64,000 nucleotides of DNA from Thermothielavioides terrestris NRRL 8126 (lineage: Eukaryota > Ascomycota > Sordariomycetes > Sordariales > Chaetomiaceae), in assembly GCF_000226115.1 (NCBI RefSeq), contig NC_016457.1, forward strand, positions 2,356,001 through 2,420,000. The letters are read 5' to 3'. The position numbers were made by a program, and so were the translations under genes. The stretch's first letter is position 1, and every line of letters begins with the position of its first letter. The notes beneath the pieces were generated by a model. It did no database searches and had not been told where the DNA came from. It saw only the letters and a list, made by a program, of their open reading frames with translations. Shown piece after piece: positions 1-14,046 of this stretch.

Positions 1-921
1 AAGAAGGTTAGGTTAAACTTCTTAACTAGTTGCTTAAGTACAATACTCTTCTCTAAAGTTCTCTAACGTAGTATATAATCTAGACTATAGTACTAAGCGC
101 TCTACGTTTAAAGGCGTCTCTTAGAGACAATGTTGATATGAAAGCCCTCTATAATAGCAACGTTGTCTATAACAAGGTCCTTAGTGTTTAGGCTATATAT
201 ACTATTTAAAACGTTTTTAATAATCTATTTGCTATAGCTAGAGATTAGGAAGGATATAGTGCCTGCCTCAACAGTCTTACTACTTGTTTTAACAAACGTA
301 CTAGGGACAAGGAGAGCCTTGTCATTGACGAGATTGACCGCTCTATAGTTGTTAAATAGAATGTACTTGCTAAGTAGGTATAGGCTAAACTCGAGAGATA
401 CAAATATGCTATATACTTCTTTAAGCTTATTTATAATCGCTAGGTCGATGATAGTATATATTTAGAGCGCTTCTAGAAATGAAGGACCTACGCTACTATT
501 AGGACTAATAGTTTTAGCGTTTGACGATATATTCTAAATCTTCTAACCGAGCTTCTAGAGCTCTATTCGAAGGTCGTTCTAGCGCTCTTTAGCGAATCGT
601 TGGCGTACTATATTCACTATATTGTTTAGAAGCGTTATACTATTTAGGGATTCCCCTATTAGAGTGTACTGAAGTTGCCGATATTCTAAGGGAAACTACT
701 AGTAGCGAAAAGTCTTTAGTTTATATAGGTAGTCGCAGTTCTTCTTACGCTTTTAACTGCCCTTCTAACTATTCTATACTCCTAGAAGTATAGGGTAGGC
801 TCTAGGCTTTAGATAGACTACCGCTTTAGCCTAGAGGATCGCTTCGAGTAAAAGAGCTAAGTCGAGAAGGGTTGGTCCTTTACTACTAAGCTTCTTAGTT
901 ACACTAATATCCTTTAGTATA
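1..921 (+). pseudogene. Unidentified RIP-degraded coding-like sequence, left part
   Basis: Plus-strand translation gives protein-like stretches separated only by TAG/TAA codons, the pattern expected when RIP turns CAG, CAA and TGG into stops. I do not recognise the product and no catalytic motif is visible. The outer Gypsy element inserted immediately to the right, duplicating TAAGT (922-926 and 22105-22109). The sequence therefore originally continued at 22110, where another plus-strand coding-like stretch begins. It could be a remnant of an older transposon or of a duplicated gene. Confidence is for degraded coding sequence, not for identity. Confidence 0.4.
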
Positions 922-926
922 TAAGT

Positions 927-1174
927 TGTTACACGCAACTGTGGCAAGGGCACCTATGACCGCACCGTGGTCAGGGGTAACGAGCGTTCCCTTTAAAAAG
1001 GGAACCTCGCCTACAACTCTTTTATAGAGACCAGACTACATCAATATACTTTTATAACATATACTAGTGTTTAGGAGTACCGCCTTATCAGTTGACGAAA
1101 CTAAGAGGTATTGATCTTTCTTACCCTCTTACGTTTACCGCTAGATAGTTACTAAGGACCATTTGTATATAACA
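927..1174 (+). repeat. 5' LTR of outer Gypsy element
   Basis: This 248-bp repeat starts TGTTACACGCA and ends AACA. It matches the repeats at 5872, 16212 and 21857 with transition differences. It is followed at 1176 by a primer-binding-site-like run beginning TGGTACC (TGGTGCC in the inner copy), which resembles the complement of a tRNA 3' end including CCA. Confidence 0.95.
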
Positions 1175-1419
1175 AGTGGTACCTACTAACGATTTGGACC
1201 TATTTACTTCCTATTGAAAGGAGCTAAGTTCGACTTAAAAGATATTACAAGTTATACCTAGTAAGTTGTATAGAGTAGCGCCTAAAGCAAATAATGCTCT
1301 TTTACAAAGGAGTAAGCTTTAGGAGACGTATTATATAACGAACTGGTTTACCTCGCTAATATCGTCAACCTAGCCCTAGACACCCTTAAAGCGTTAGGAA
1401 CTAGACGAAGTCAAGCCTT

Positions 1420-4400
1420 ATAAACGTAAACGTCTATAGGGACGCCTAGTAGACACTTAAGTTTATTAAAGACTTTAGAGTCATCTACAACGTCTAGTAG
1501 GTTACTAACATTAGCCTATAAGACCTTAAGTACCTAGAAGCTGCAATATCCCTTAAGACAACATTAGAAGGAGACGACTATATATAACGCTATACCTAAG
1601 AACTATATATCTTAGAGTATCCTCTCTCTTAGATATTTAACAACTATATTCTATACGCCTATCTTATATCTATTAAATATAAAGTTTAGATAGTAGTTAG
1701 TAAATACCTTATCCTAGACCCTAGGATCGAAGACGTTGCTTTAGAGACTAAGGACTTAACCTAAGAGATGCTAGAGACCTTAGTACTAAAGAGTTAAGGA
1801 TTATAAGAGACCTTAAAACCTTAGAGGACTAACGATTAACAATTAGAACTAGCTATACTACTAGAAACGTTGGTAAAGACTAGATATAATCTAATTAAGA
1901 ACTAGTTATCAACTCTATTAAGTTTAACCTTCTAAGAGTAACTAGAGCTTTAAGATACGTTAACTATTCTTTAATAAGGATATAAAACCTATATTGCTAG
2001 TAGCTACAATCTTAGTAGACGCTACTAAAAGCTACTAAAAGGATTATAGAATCTACTACCTTAGAACTAATAGCTTAAAGAGGAAGACTTATTATTTCTA
2101 ATAGCTTAGCTAATTAGCGCCTTCGACTAAGTTCCCTAGCTACTACTATAGACGCTAAGCTAGCTATCCTAGTACTTATCTAAGCTTCTTAGACTAGATA
2201 TAGTTATCTATAACCCTAGAACGGAATATATAGACAGTTTAGTCGATTCTAGTATCTCCTTGCTATTCTAAAAGATGCTGAGCCTGCTATATAGACAGTA
2301 GCCGCTTTAAGAGGGACCCTCTAGATAGATAGCTAGATCTACTAGACAAACAACAACTACTATAGATACCTAAGCTATATTCGCTATACAAGGCCTCCTT
2401 ACCTAGATAGCTAGAATAATAGAGAACCTAAACGTTATAATCGAAAGGGCGAATAGGGCTATAGCTAGAGAAGACCGTTAAGCTAAAACCGACAATAGAA
2501 GCGTTATATCTTTATAGGCACTTATATCTATATTAAAATAGAAGATTTAGGATACTAGTCTCTTTTAGCTAAATATAGAGAACGACTCTAAGGAACCTTA
2601 GGACCTATAGTACAATAAGTAGTAGCTATACTATAGGGACGTTAACCTTTAGGTTTAGTAAGTAGACTAAGTTATTAGGTACTACTTAGTAAGAGAAGAG
2701 ACCCTATATATAGAGATATAGACCCTACTCTAAAGTTTAGCGCTATAATAGTATAAGTAGTAGCTCTCTACTATAGAGAAGGTAGCATTGACTATATCTA
2801 TGAAAGTATAGACTAAACGTTTAAAAAAAGAGTTTAGTATTAAGAAATATAAAGCAAAGAAATAGTTAAACGAAAACTAGTATACTATAAAGGACAACTA
2901 TAAAGATAAACTAGTTAGGAAATTTGCTATAGAATACTTTAAATATATATATATCTAGGGAGATACTACTAAAGAGCAACGTCTAATATATCTATATAAC
3001 AACCTTTATTCTAAACTTCGCTAGCTCTACCCTAAACTAGATACGATAATAGAGATAGGTACGTTCCTTAATATCGTTGACACTAAAGTATATATCGTTA
3101 AAGACAAGCTTTAACAGGACGTTGCTAAAGGCTATATTATTAGCTATAGCTATATCGCTAACAACGTAGATATAGAGTACAACGAAGATAGATAAAGAGA
3201 TAGCTAGGAGGACAGTGGAGCCTTCTAGATAGGAAAAGGTAGAAGAGAATATTACGACTATTGGAGGAGAGATAGGGATAGACCTTAGTAGACTAGAAGC
3301 AACTAGCGTAGAGATGGCGACTAAGTACGACTATTCGGTAATCGAAATTTCTATAGTATAACTAGACGAAGAAGAGGATACCAACTATTTAACGATTGTA
3401 GAGAAGGCCTTAGACTATTTAATAGCCTAAGAAAAGGCGACAATAGCAACTAAGGTAAATGACCTTGATAGCTCTAATAGATTTATATATATATATATAA
3501 GAAGTAGTTTAAAGACGGTATATTTATATACTATTATAAGATTATAGTAATAGGAGACGACAAGGATATTAATCTTTACTATAAAATACTAGAAAAGGTT
3601 AGGTATATCCTTGTTAACAAATATAACACCGAAGCTAAGGACAAAGAATTAGAAGACGAGGAGGCCAATAGTTCTTACTATATATATTATACATCCTACT
3701 AGCCTAGACTAATCTAGAACAAACCGCTACAATAGCTCCTATAGATTTAGCAATATACCGCCTATAGCAGAGTCTTTGCAATACGTTATAAGCTTTTTAA
3801 ATATATAGTAGACGATGGTAATAAAGATAAGTATAAACCTATATAGCTTTAAACAGACCGCTAATACAACCTTAGTAACAACGAAGACGACCCTAAAGGT
3901 AAAGTAGCAAACTTTATATTAACTAAAGGATAGATTGTAGAAGTATAGCTATATATACTACTATTAAAGGCGTTGGATAAACAAGCTATATACCTTATAA
4001 TCAACATTAGTATAAATCTAGGTGAACTAAGCACCGAGGTTTACTTCGATATAGGCAGTAATACCAACCTTATTAACAAGGAGTTTATCTCTAAATAGAC
4101 TAAATACCTATGTTAGATTAACGTAAAGCTATACTTTGTTAAAGGCGTTGGAGCCTACACTAAAGTTAAAAAGCAGGTTAAGTTTAACTTCTATATCTAA
4201 GGAATCGTCTATAGTACTAACGTAGAAGGTTACTTTACTATAATAGCCAACGTTATCGAAGGTTTAAAAACAAAACTACTAATTAGAACTAACTTTATAC
4301 TTTACAATAGAGTAAAGATTGACCTCAATATATCAACCTATTACTTCTAGTCAGTCTACAATATAAAGGTAAAAGTATATATAAAGCGAAGGAGGACAAT

Positions 4401-5871
4401 ATAAAAGGTGAAAGCTACGAACACTATAATAGTCGCACCTATAATGGAACATCTAATCGAAACTACATTTAAGCCTATAGACACCGATAACTACAATATA
4501 GACAACTAGAAATACAAGCTCTACTTCGCTTTATATATTGAAGATGTACTAGACGCTATTATAGACGTAAAGAGTATATACTAGGCTATTGTAAGGAATA
4601 ACATTGCTTGTCCAATCACTATTGTCAAAGGATAGCGCATTGGACACCTCCTCTAGTATAGCCTAGAGGAGGACATCTAGGCAATGGTATAGAACCTTAT
4701 ATAGTAGACCTAGGACAACGTTATAGAAGGTAAATGTATATAGATAACGATGATTGAATAATAGGAGCTAAGTGGTAAGGAACTAGTAACGGAGACGCTA
4801 ACAAAGGATAAGTATAAGCTACCTACCAAATAGGAATTCTATATACTATCCTATAGTATTAAGAAACTAGACGATATCCTATATATTAAGTCAATAGTAG
4901 AGATAAGTATCTATAGCAAGGACAAACGGTATATAGAAGAAATAAAAGTATTGCTAGACAAGTATAACGTCTTCTATAACTATAGCATTGTCTCTATATT
5001 AAAGGAGCAAAAGATAAGAATCCCGTTTATCGATAGATAGTAGAACTAGCTTAAACCTATTTAGATCTACCTGCTGAGCACTAAGGACTAAGCGATTGTC
5101 GACGAAGAATACAATAAACTGTATATATAAGGGAAGATAGACTTTATAGACTAGCCGACTCTTATCGCTTACCTAGTTTTTATAGTCTACTATATAGTTT
5201 AGAAAGATAAAAGGCAAAGCTATTATAGACCTCTAGCCCCTAAATATATTAGTAGTACTAGATATATACCTATTGCCTAACTAAGACGACATTATAAATA
5301 TAATAATAGGTAATATAGTCTTTATAGTATTCGACGCTTCTAGATTTTTCTTCTAGCTTCTAGTTATAGAAGAACACTATAACTATATAGTGGTCATTAG
5401 TCCTAGAGGTTTAGAACGCTCAAACGTTGTACTAATAGGGTTTAAAAACTCACTAGCCTTTATATAGCGCTTTATAGACCGCCTATTCTATAAGTATAAG
5501 CACTTTGTATACGCTTATATCGACAATATTATTATTATCAACAAAGATATAAAGGAGCACCTCAAGTACATTAAGACGGTTCTCAATATCTTAGACAAGG
5601 TATATATTCACATTTCTATAGAAAAATCCTTTGTAGCCTACCCATCAGTGAGACTCCTTAGTTATATAGTCAATAGCGAAGGAGTAGCTAAGATAGATGA
5701 CAGGATCGCTATATTTAAGAAGCTTAAGTTCCCTAACACCTTAGAAGCTTTAGAGCAGTACCTAGGTATAGCTAGATAGCTATATAAAGGTATCCTATAG
5801 TATATAGCGAAGACACAGCCCTTATAGGACTATAAAACTAAGCTCCTTGCCTAAGGGAGAGTAAGTAGGGA
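1420..5871 (+). pseudogene. Gag-pol of outer Gypsy element, 5' part (gag, protease, RT), RIP-inactivated
   Basis: This is a single plus-strand frame broken by many TAG/TAA codons. The likely start is a codon at 1420 now reading ATA, inferred to be a G-to-A mutated ATG. Visible landmarks are an Arg/Gly-rich nucleocapsid-like stretch near 3240-3400, an aspartyl-protease-like motif (FDIGSNTNL) near 4040-4090, and an RT palm motif YIDN at 5516-5527. The frame is interrupted by insertion of the inner element after 5871 and resumes at 16465. It is non-functional as it stands. Confidence 0.85.
5867..5871. repeat. Target site duplication AGGGA, left copy
   Basis: AGGGA at 5867-5871 is repeated at 16460-16464, directly flanking the inner Gypsy element. 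It lies inside the gag-pol of the outer element. The uninterrupted sequence can be read in the inner copy near 10814, showing the pre-insertion site. Confidence 0.95.
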
Positions 5872-6119
5872 TGTTATACGCAACTGTGGCAAAGGCACCT
5901 ATAACTGTACTATAGTCAGGGGTAATGAGCGTTCCCTTTAAAAAGGGAACCTCGCCTATAACTCTTTTATAGAGACTAGACTATATCAATATACTTTTAT
6001 AATATATACTAGTGTTTAAGAGTACCACCTTATCAGTTGACGAAACTAAGAGGCATTGATCTTTCTCACCCTTTTACATTTACCGCTAGATAGTCGCTAA
6101 GGGCTATTCGCGTATAATA
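5872..6119 (+). repeat. 5' LTR of inner Gypsy element
   Basis: This 248-bp LTR begins TGTTATACGCA and ends TAATA, a RIP-altered version of the TAACA terminus. It is followed by a primer-binding-site-like TGGTGCCTACTAACG from 6122. Confidence 0.95.
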
Positions 6120-6364
6120 AGTGGTGCCTACTAACGATTTGGACCTATTCGCTTCCTATTAAAGGGAGCTAAGTTCAACTCGGAAGATATTACAAGTTAC
6201 GCCTAGCAAGTAGTATAGAGTAGCGCCTAAAGTAGATAACGCTCCTTTATAAAGGAGTAAACTTTAGGAGATATATTATATAACGAACTAGTTTATTTCA
6301 CTAATACTATTAACCTAGCCCTAGATACCCTAAAGGCGTTAGGAACTAGACAAAGTTAAGCCTT

Positions 6365-9300
6365 ATAAACGTGAACGTCTATAGGGATGCCTAGTAGACA
6401 CTTAAGTTTATTAAGGACTTTGGAGTTACCTATAACGTCTAGTAGGTTACCAACATTAGCCTATAAGACCTTAAGTACCTAGAAGCTATAGTATCCCTCG
6501 AGATAGTACTAGAAAGAGACGACTATATATAACGCTATACCTAAGAACTATATATCTTAGAGTATCCTCCCTCTTAAATACTTGACAACTATATTCTATA
6601 TACCTATCTTATATCTATTAAATATAAAGTTTAGGCAGTAGTTAGTAAATACCTTATCTTAGACCCTAAGATCAAAGACGCTACTTTAGAGACTAAGGAC
6701 TCAACCTAAGAGACGTTAGAGACCTTAGTACTAAAGAGTCGAGGACTATAAGAGACCCTAAAACTCTAGAGGACTAACGATTAGCAATTAAGACTAGCTA
6801 TACTATTAGAAACATTAGTAAAGACTAGATATAATCCGATCGAGAACTAGCTATCAACTCTACTAAGTTTAACCTTCTAGGAGCAACTAGAGCCTTAGAA
6901 TATACTAACTATTCTTCAATAAAGATATAAAACCTACGTTGCTAGTAGCTATAATCTTAGTAAACGCTACTAAGAGCTATTAAGAGGATTATAGAATCTA
7001 CTACCTTAGAACTAATAGCCTAAAGAGGAAGACTTATTATCTCTAATAGCCTAGCTAATTAGCACCTTCAACTAGGTTCCCTAGCCGCTACTATAGATAC
7101 TAAGCTAGCTATTCTAACATTTATCTAAGCTTTTTAGACTAGATATAGTTATTTATAACCCTAGAATAGAACGTATAGACAGTTTAGTCGATTCTAATAT
7201 CTCCTTGCTATTCTAAGAGATACCGAGCCTACTATATAGATAGTAGCCGCCCTAAGAGGGACCCTTTGGATAGATAGCTAGACCTATTGGACAAGCGACA
7301 ACCGCTATAGACACCTAAGCTACGTTCGCTATATAGGACCTCCTCACCTAGATAGCTAGAATAATAAAGAACTTAAACGTTATAATCGAAAAGGCGAATA
7401 GGGCTACGGCTAGAGGAGACCGTTAGGTTAAAACCAACGATAAGAGCGTTATATCTTTATAGGCACCTATACCTATATTAAAATAGAAGATTTAGGACAC
7501 TAGTCTCTTTTAGCTAGATATAGAGAACGACTCTAAGGAACCTTAGGACCTATAGTATAATAAGTAGTAGCTATACTATAGGGACGTCAACCTTTAGGTT
7601 TAGTAAGTAGACTAGGTTATTAGGTACTATTTAGTAAAAGAAGAGACTTTACGTATAGAGATATAGACCTTGCTCTAAGGTTTAGCGTTATAGTAGTATA
7701 AGTAGTAGCTCTCCGCTATAAAGAAAGTAGCACTGACTATATCTACAAAAGTATAGACCAAACATTTGAAAAAAGAGTTTAGTATTAAGAAATATAAAGT
7801 AGAGAAATAGTTGAATAAAAACTAATATACTATAAGAGACAACTATAAAGATAAACTAGTTAGGAAATTCGCTATAGAATACTTTAAATATATATATATC
7901 TAGGGAGATACTACTAAGGAGCAACGTCTAATATATCTATATAATAGCCTCTATTCTAAACTTCGCTAGCTCTACCTTAAACTAGATATAACAATAGAGA
8001 TAAGCACGTTCTTTAACATCGTTGACACCAAAGTATATATCGTTAGAGACAAACTCTAATAGAACGTTGCCAAGGGCTATATCATTAGCTATAGCCATAT
8101 CGCCAACAATATAGATATAAAGTACAACAAAGATAGATAAGAAGATAGCTAGGAAGATAGTAGAGCCTTTTAGATAGGAAAAGGTAGAAGAGGATATCGC
8201 GACTATTGGAGGAGAGATAGGGATAGACCCTAATAGACTAGAAGCAACTAGTATAGAGATGGCGACCAAGTACAACTATTTAGTAATTGAAATTTCTATA
8301 GTACAACTAGACGAGGAAGAGGATACCGACTATTCAACGATTATAGAGGAGGACTTAGACTATTCAACGGCCTAAGAAAAGGCGACAACGGCAACTAGAG
8401 TAAACAACTTCGATAGCTTCAATAGATTTATATATATATATATAAGAAGTAGTTCGAAGACAGTACATTTATATACTATAGTAAGATTATAGTAATAAGA
8501 GACGACAAGGATACTAATCTTTACTATAAAATACTAGAAAAGGTTAGGTACGTTCTTATCGACGAATATAACACCGAAGTCGAGGACGAGGAATCGGAAG
8601 ACAAGGAGGCTAATAGTTCTTACTATATATATTATATATCCCACTAGCCTAGACTAATCTAGAATAAACCGCTATAATAGCTCCTATAGATTTAGCAATA
8701 CACTGCCTATAGCAGAGTCTTCGCGATACGTTACAAGCTTTTCGAATATATAGTAGACGATAGCGACGAAGACAAATGTAAACCTATATAGCCTTAGACA
8801 GACCGCTAATACAACCTTAGTAACAACGAAAACGATCCTAAAGGTAAGGCAATAAACTTCATATTGACCAAAGGACAGATTATAGAAGTATAGCTATATA
8901 TACTACTACTAAAGGCGTTGGATAAGTAAGCTATATACCTTATAATTAATATTAGTGTAAATCTAAGCGAACTAGGCACCGAGGTTTACTTCGATATAAA
9001 CAGCAATACTAACCTCGTCGACAAGGAGTTCATCTCTAAGTAGGCTAAACATCTACATTAGATTGATATAAAGCCGTACTTCGTCAAGGGCGTTAAAGCC
9101 TATACCAAAGTTAAAAAGCAAGTCGAGTTCAACTTCTATATCTAAGGAATCGTCTATAGTACTAACGTAGAAAGTCACTTCACTATAATAGCCGACGTTA
9201 TCGAAGGTTTAGGAGTAAAACTACCAATTAGAACTAACTTTATACTTTGCAACAGAGTAAAGATTAACCTTAATATATTAACCTATTACTTCTAGTTAGT

Positions 9301-12300
9301 CTACAATATAAAGGTGAAAGTATATATAAAGCGAAGGAGGATAATATAAAAGGTGAAAGCTATAAACACTATAATGGTCGTACCTATAATAGAACACTTG
9401 ATCGAGACTACGTTTAAGCCTATAGACGCCGATAACTATAATATAGACAACTAGAAATGCGAGCTCTACTTCGCTTTATACGTCGAAGGCGTACTAGACG
9501 CTATCGTAGATATAAAGAGCGTATACTAGGCTATTATATAGAACAATACTGCTTGTCTAATCACTATTGTCAAAGGATAGTGCATTAGACACCTCCTCTA
9601 GTATAGCCTAGAGGAGGACATCTAAACAATAGTATAGAACCTTATATAGCAGACCTAGGACGACGTTGTAGAAGATAAATATATATAGATAACGACGACT
9701 GAGCAATAAAAGCCAAGCAGTAAAGAACTAGTAATAGAGACGCTAATAGAGGATAAGTATAAGCTACCTACTAAGTAGGAATTCTATATACTATTCTATA
9801 GTATCGAGAAACTAGACGATATCCTATACATTAAGTCAGTAGCAGGGGTAAGCATCTATAGTAGGGACAAACGGTATATAGAAGAAATAAAGGCACTGCT
9901 AGACAAGTATAACGTCTTCTATAACTATAGCATTGTCCCTATACTAGAGGAGCAGAAGATAAGAATCCCGCTTGTCGATAGATAGTAAAACTAGCTTAAA
10001 CCTATTTAGATCTACCTACTAAGCACTAAGGACTAAGCGATTGTCGACAAAGAATATAATAAACTATATACCTAAAGGAAGATAGACTTTATAGACTAGC
10101 CGACTCTTGTTGTTTACCTAGTTTTTATAGTCTACTATACAGTTGCTAGAAAGACGAAAGGCAGAGCCGTTGTAGACCTCTAGCCCCTAAATACATTAGT
10201 AGTACTAGATATATACCTATTGCCTAACTAAGACGATATTATAAATATAATAATAGGTAATATAGTCTTTATAGCATTCAACGCTTCTAGATTTTTCTTC
10301 TAGCTTCTAGTCGTAGAAGAACACTATAACTATATAGTAGTTATTAGTCCTAGAGGTTTGGAACGCTTAAACATTGTACTAATAGGGTTTAAAAACTTAC
10401 TAGCCTTTATATAGCGCTTTATAGACTACCTATTCTATAAGTATAAGTATTTTGTATACGCCTATATCAACGACATTATTATCGCTAGCAAAGATATAGA
10501 GGAGTATCTTAAGTACATTAAGACGGTTTTCGATATCTTAGACAAGGTATATATTTACATTTCTATAGAAAAGTCCTTTGTAGCCTACCTGTCAATAAGA
10601 CTCCTTAGTTATATAGTCAATGGCGAAGGAGTGGCTAAGACGGACAATAGAATCACTATATTTAAGAAGCTCAAGTTCTCTAATACCCTAGAAGCCTTAG
10701 AGTAGTACCTAGGTATAGCTAAATAGCTATACAAAGGCATCCTATAGTATATAGCGAAGGTATAGCCCTTGTAGGACTATAAAACTAAGCTCCTCGCCTA
10801 AAGGAGAGTAAGCAGGGACCTTTCTATCGCTAAATCAAAGAACGCTAGGAAGGCATTTACCTTAAACGCTAAATTCAAGCCTACGCTAGTGGAACTAGAG
10901 TCCTTTAGGCTATTATAGAAATATTTATATAAATAGTACTTCCTATACTATTATCGTCCTAATAAGCTACTATTTATTAAGCTCGATATAAGTGGCAAGG
11001 GATATAGAGCAATTGTCTTTCAACTTTATAGCGAATAGGATAGTATTAGTATCCTTAGCTAGGATATTCTAAGTAGCGAGATCTAGCCTATTATATTCCT
11101 ATCCCGACTAACCTCTAACGTAGAAAGGAAGTATAGGAGTATAGAAGTAGAAGTCGCTACTATTGTATAGGCAGTTAGGAAGCTCTAGAAAATAGTATAG
11201 TCAAACCAACACCTAGTGAATATCCTAATAGATTATATAGCAACTAGAGGCATTGTAAAATATATATCTTTTGCTACTATAGACCTTGCAAAAGCCAACC
11301 TAAAGCTCATTAACACTATAAACTAGCTATCCTAGTTCGACCTCAACATTTTCTATATATTAGGAAAACTCAATGTTGTACTAGACGCCTTATTACGTCT
11401 ACCAACTTTCGAAGAGGACGCCTCTAACGAAACCTAAGACGACATTAACAAACTAGAGGATATTTGGTCTACTACTTAGATCGATACTAAGGAATGCTAC
11501 GCTATAGACACTAGTACCTTCGAGCTAGTTATTAGTAACAAGTTTAAAGCTAAGTTAGCCGCCACTTACCCCAACGACCGTAGGTACAACAAGATTATTA
11601 GGAACCTCTATAATATAGAAGAACGAGCTAAAAAAATCACTAAGTAGAAAGAATATAAAGAGCGAGAAAGGGAGCTACGAAGAAAATAGTACCGAAAGCT
11701 ACGAATCGGGCTATATAAGCTAAAAGATAGACTTCTCTACTACGTCGACTATAAAAGAGCAAAGAAGCTCTATATCCTTAGCAGCTATATTAAGGACATT
11801 CTTATCGTTATATACAACAACACTCACCACTTTAGTATAGACAATATAATAGCGAGCCTCTTAGTATTCGCCTTTAGCTAAAAGCGTTGGATAGTATATA
11901 AGTATATTCGGCACTACCCTATATATAGAGAAAATTAAACTTTGAAAGAACTAAAGCCTAGAGACCTTTAGCTAATTCGAATATCGCTATAGCTTTTCTA
12001 TACTATTACTATAGATTTTATCGTCGGTTTACTAGCTATACCCTCTAAAGGGACCCTATAGTCGATAAAGAAGTACCTAATCCTTAATGCTATATATACT
12101 ATCACCTATAAGTTTAATAAGAAAAAGCTTCTTATAGCTAGAAACAACAAAATATTAGTAGAGGAATAGGCAGTTATAATCCTTAGGGCACTAATATATA
12201 TAGATTAGGGACTCCTAGTGTAAATCATTAGTGACAGAGACCCTAAGTTTACTTTAGACCTATAGAAGGAAATTTTTTATATCCTAGACGTTAGCCTCCT

Positions 12301-13240
12301 CTTCTCAATAGTGTATTACCTATAGATAGACAGTTAGTTAGAAAGGACGAACTAGACAATAGAAATCGCTATTTGTATAGAAGCTATAGAGAGACTAAGA
12401 ACGTTATAGCCTCTACTTCTCCTTATACTATAGTACAACCTTAATAATACACTTGTAGTTACCGTTAGAAGGTCGCTAAATAAGTTGGTATATAGCTTTA
12501 AGCTATACTCTATCCTAGATATCCTTTACTATAAGAAGGGTATCGCCGCCTCTATAGAAGCTATTAGTGTTCTCTAGAAATAGTATTAGGAGGAAGTAGT
12601 AGAATAGATCGACTATATAGGCGCTATCGCGAAGATATATTATAATAATAAGTATATATCTACCGAGTTTAAAGTAGAAAACACTATTTACTTACAACTA
12701 TATAATAGATACTATCTCCTAGGCAAGCCTAAACGAAAGTAGTTGCTACAATGGGTAGGACTATTTAAGATTATCTATAAAATCGATAGAAACGCCTATA
12801 AGCTTAACTTCCTAGCTAGTTAGAAAGTTTATTCTATAGTTTTAGTTTCTTAGTTATAGAAACTAGATTAGGGGAAGGACCTATTTAGCTATAACGTAGA
12901 ACCCCTTGGCCTTATAATCATTAACGGAGATAAGCATTAGGAAGTTGATAGGATTATATAATAGCGTATCGTCTAGAGGAATAGGAGACCTAAGGTCGAG
13001 TATCTAATACAATAGAAAGGTTTTACCGCCAAGGACGACCTATAGATCCTATATATCTAGCTCGTTGACGGCGTTAAAGAGCTTGTCGAAGAATATAAAA
13101 GGGCGTACCCTATCGACTAGGAGAAGGAACACTATAATAAGGGTATCGCTATTAAGGAGTAGGAAGTAGTGACGGAGATCCCTCGACCCTAGAACCAAAT
13201 TGTCGTTAAGCTACTATAGAGGAAGGGTAGCGACTAGTGA
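6365..13240 (+). pseudogene. Gag-pol polyprotein of inner Gypsy element, RIP-inactivated
   Basis: This is one continuous frame of about 2,292 codons, broken only by point-mutation stops. Protease, RT, RNase H and integrase landmarks all lie in the frame whose codons start at positions congruent to 2 mod 3, as does gag, so gag and pol appear fused. Landmarks are an Arg-rich nucleocapsid-like region at about 8180-8300 and a protease-like FDINSNTNLVDKEF near 8985-9030. The RT palm motif reads YIND at 10463-10474. The RNase H end with an IFYILGKLNVV motif is near 11345-11400, and the integrase core has SDRDPKF near 12230. The start is a guess at a mutated ATG (now ATA). It would have encoded capsid, maturation, replication and integration functions. 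Confidence 0.88.
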
Positions 13241-14046
13241 TAGCTATACTATTATTAATGTTCTTTTTTCTTATTTCCTCTTTCCCTCTCTTTCTTTATT
13301 CGCTTATACCTTCTTTAATAAGATATATTCGCTTTAGTATATCTGTTACTATTATACTGCTACTAGACGTATAAGCATTGTTCCCTATTTTATAGATTTC
13401 CTTTTCTCCTTTTCCCTTTTCTTGCTTTATACTTAGACAACACTATCGCTTCTAGTTATAAAACTATAGTCATTCAGTTTATCAAGTACTCTACTTAGCC
13501 TAGTTTTCCTATATATAGATTTGTTGCTAGCTTTGACTTACAATGGTTAAGAAGAGCTATCCTATTGCTATAAAAATATAGGGCTCTATACCTTAAAGGC
13601 AAAAATTTCTATTTACTAGCCGCTACTAGATAACAATACTGTTCATTAGCTATAGTCGCTATACAATTGTTTTTATTTACTTTCTAAATAGTTCAACGTA
13701 AGCTATTACGATTTTCCTTTCCTTTATATATTGTACCCTTTATACCTGTTTCCTATAGTACTTCTATATTATAATCTATTATATCTGTTATATAATCAAT
13801 CTTTAAACGTCTTCTATACTAAACTATATATACTTATATAAACAACTGTCTATTGGTATACGTTTATACTATAGTTGTAACCTAAGACAATTCGCTATAC
13901 GCTTTTATAAGACCTACTATAATAGTGAGACCAACTAAATAGTCGATTTGTCCAACTTATTTATATTATTAAATAGCGAAGTGCTCGAAGCTAACTATAT
14001 CGATATTATAGAAGGAGATATACAACTAGCTTTTATTATATATAAG
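13241..14046 (+). other. Spacer between pol and third ORF of inner Gypsy element
   Basis: This roughly 800-bp AT-rich stretch has pyrimidine-rich runs (such as 13260-13310 and 13400-13425) and no coding frame I can support. The same spacer occurs in the outer copy at 18887-19691. It could hold a promoter or splice acceptor for the downstream ORF; nothing in it proves this. Confidence 0.5.

Noticed and set aside
7982..8275. 97-codon minus-strand frame
   Set aside because: Antisense to the gag part of the Gypsy element; hydrophobic character comes from complementing a Lys/Asp/Tyr-rich coding strand.
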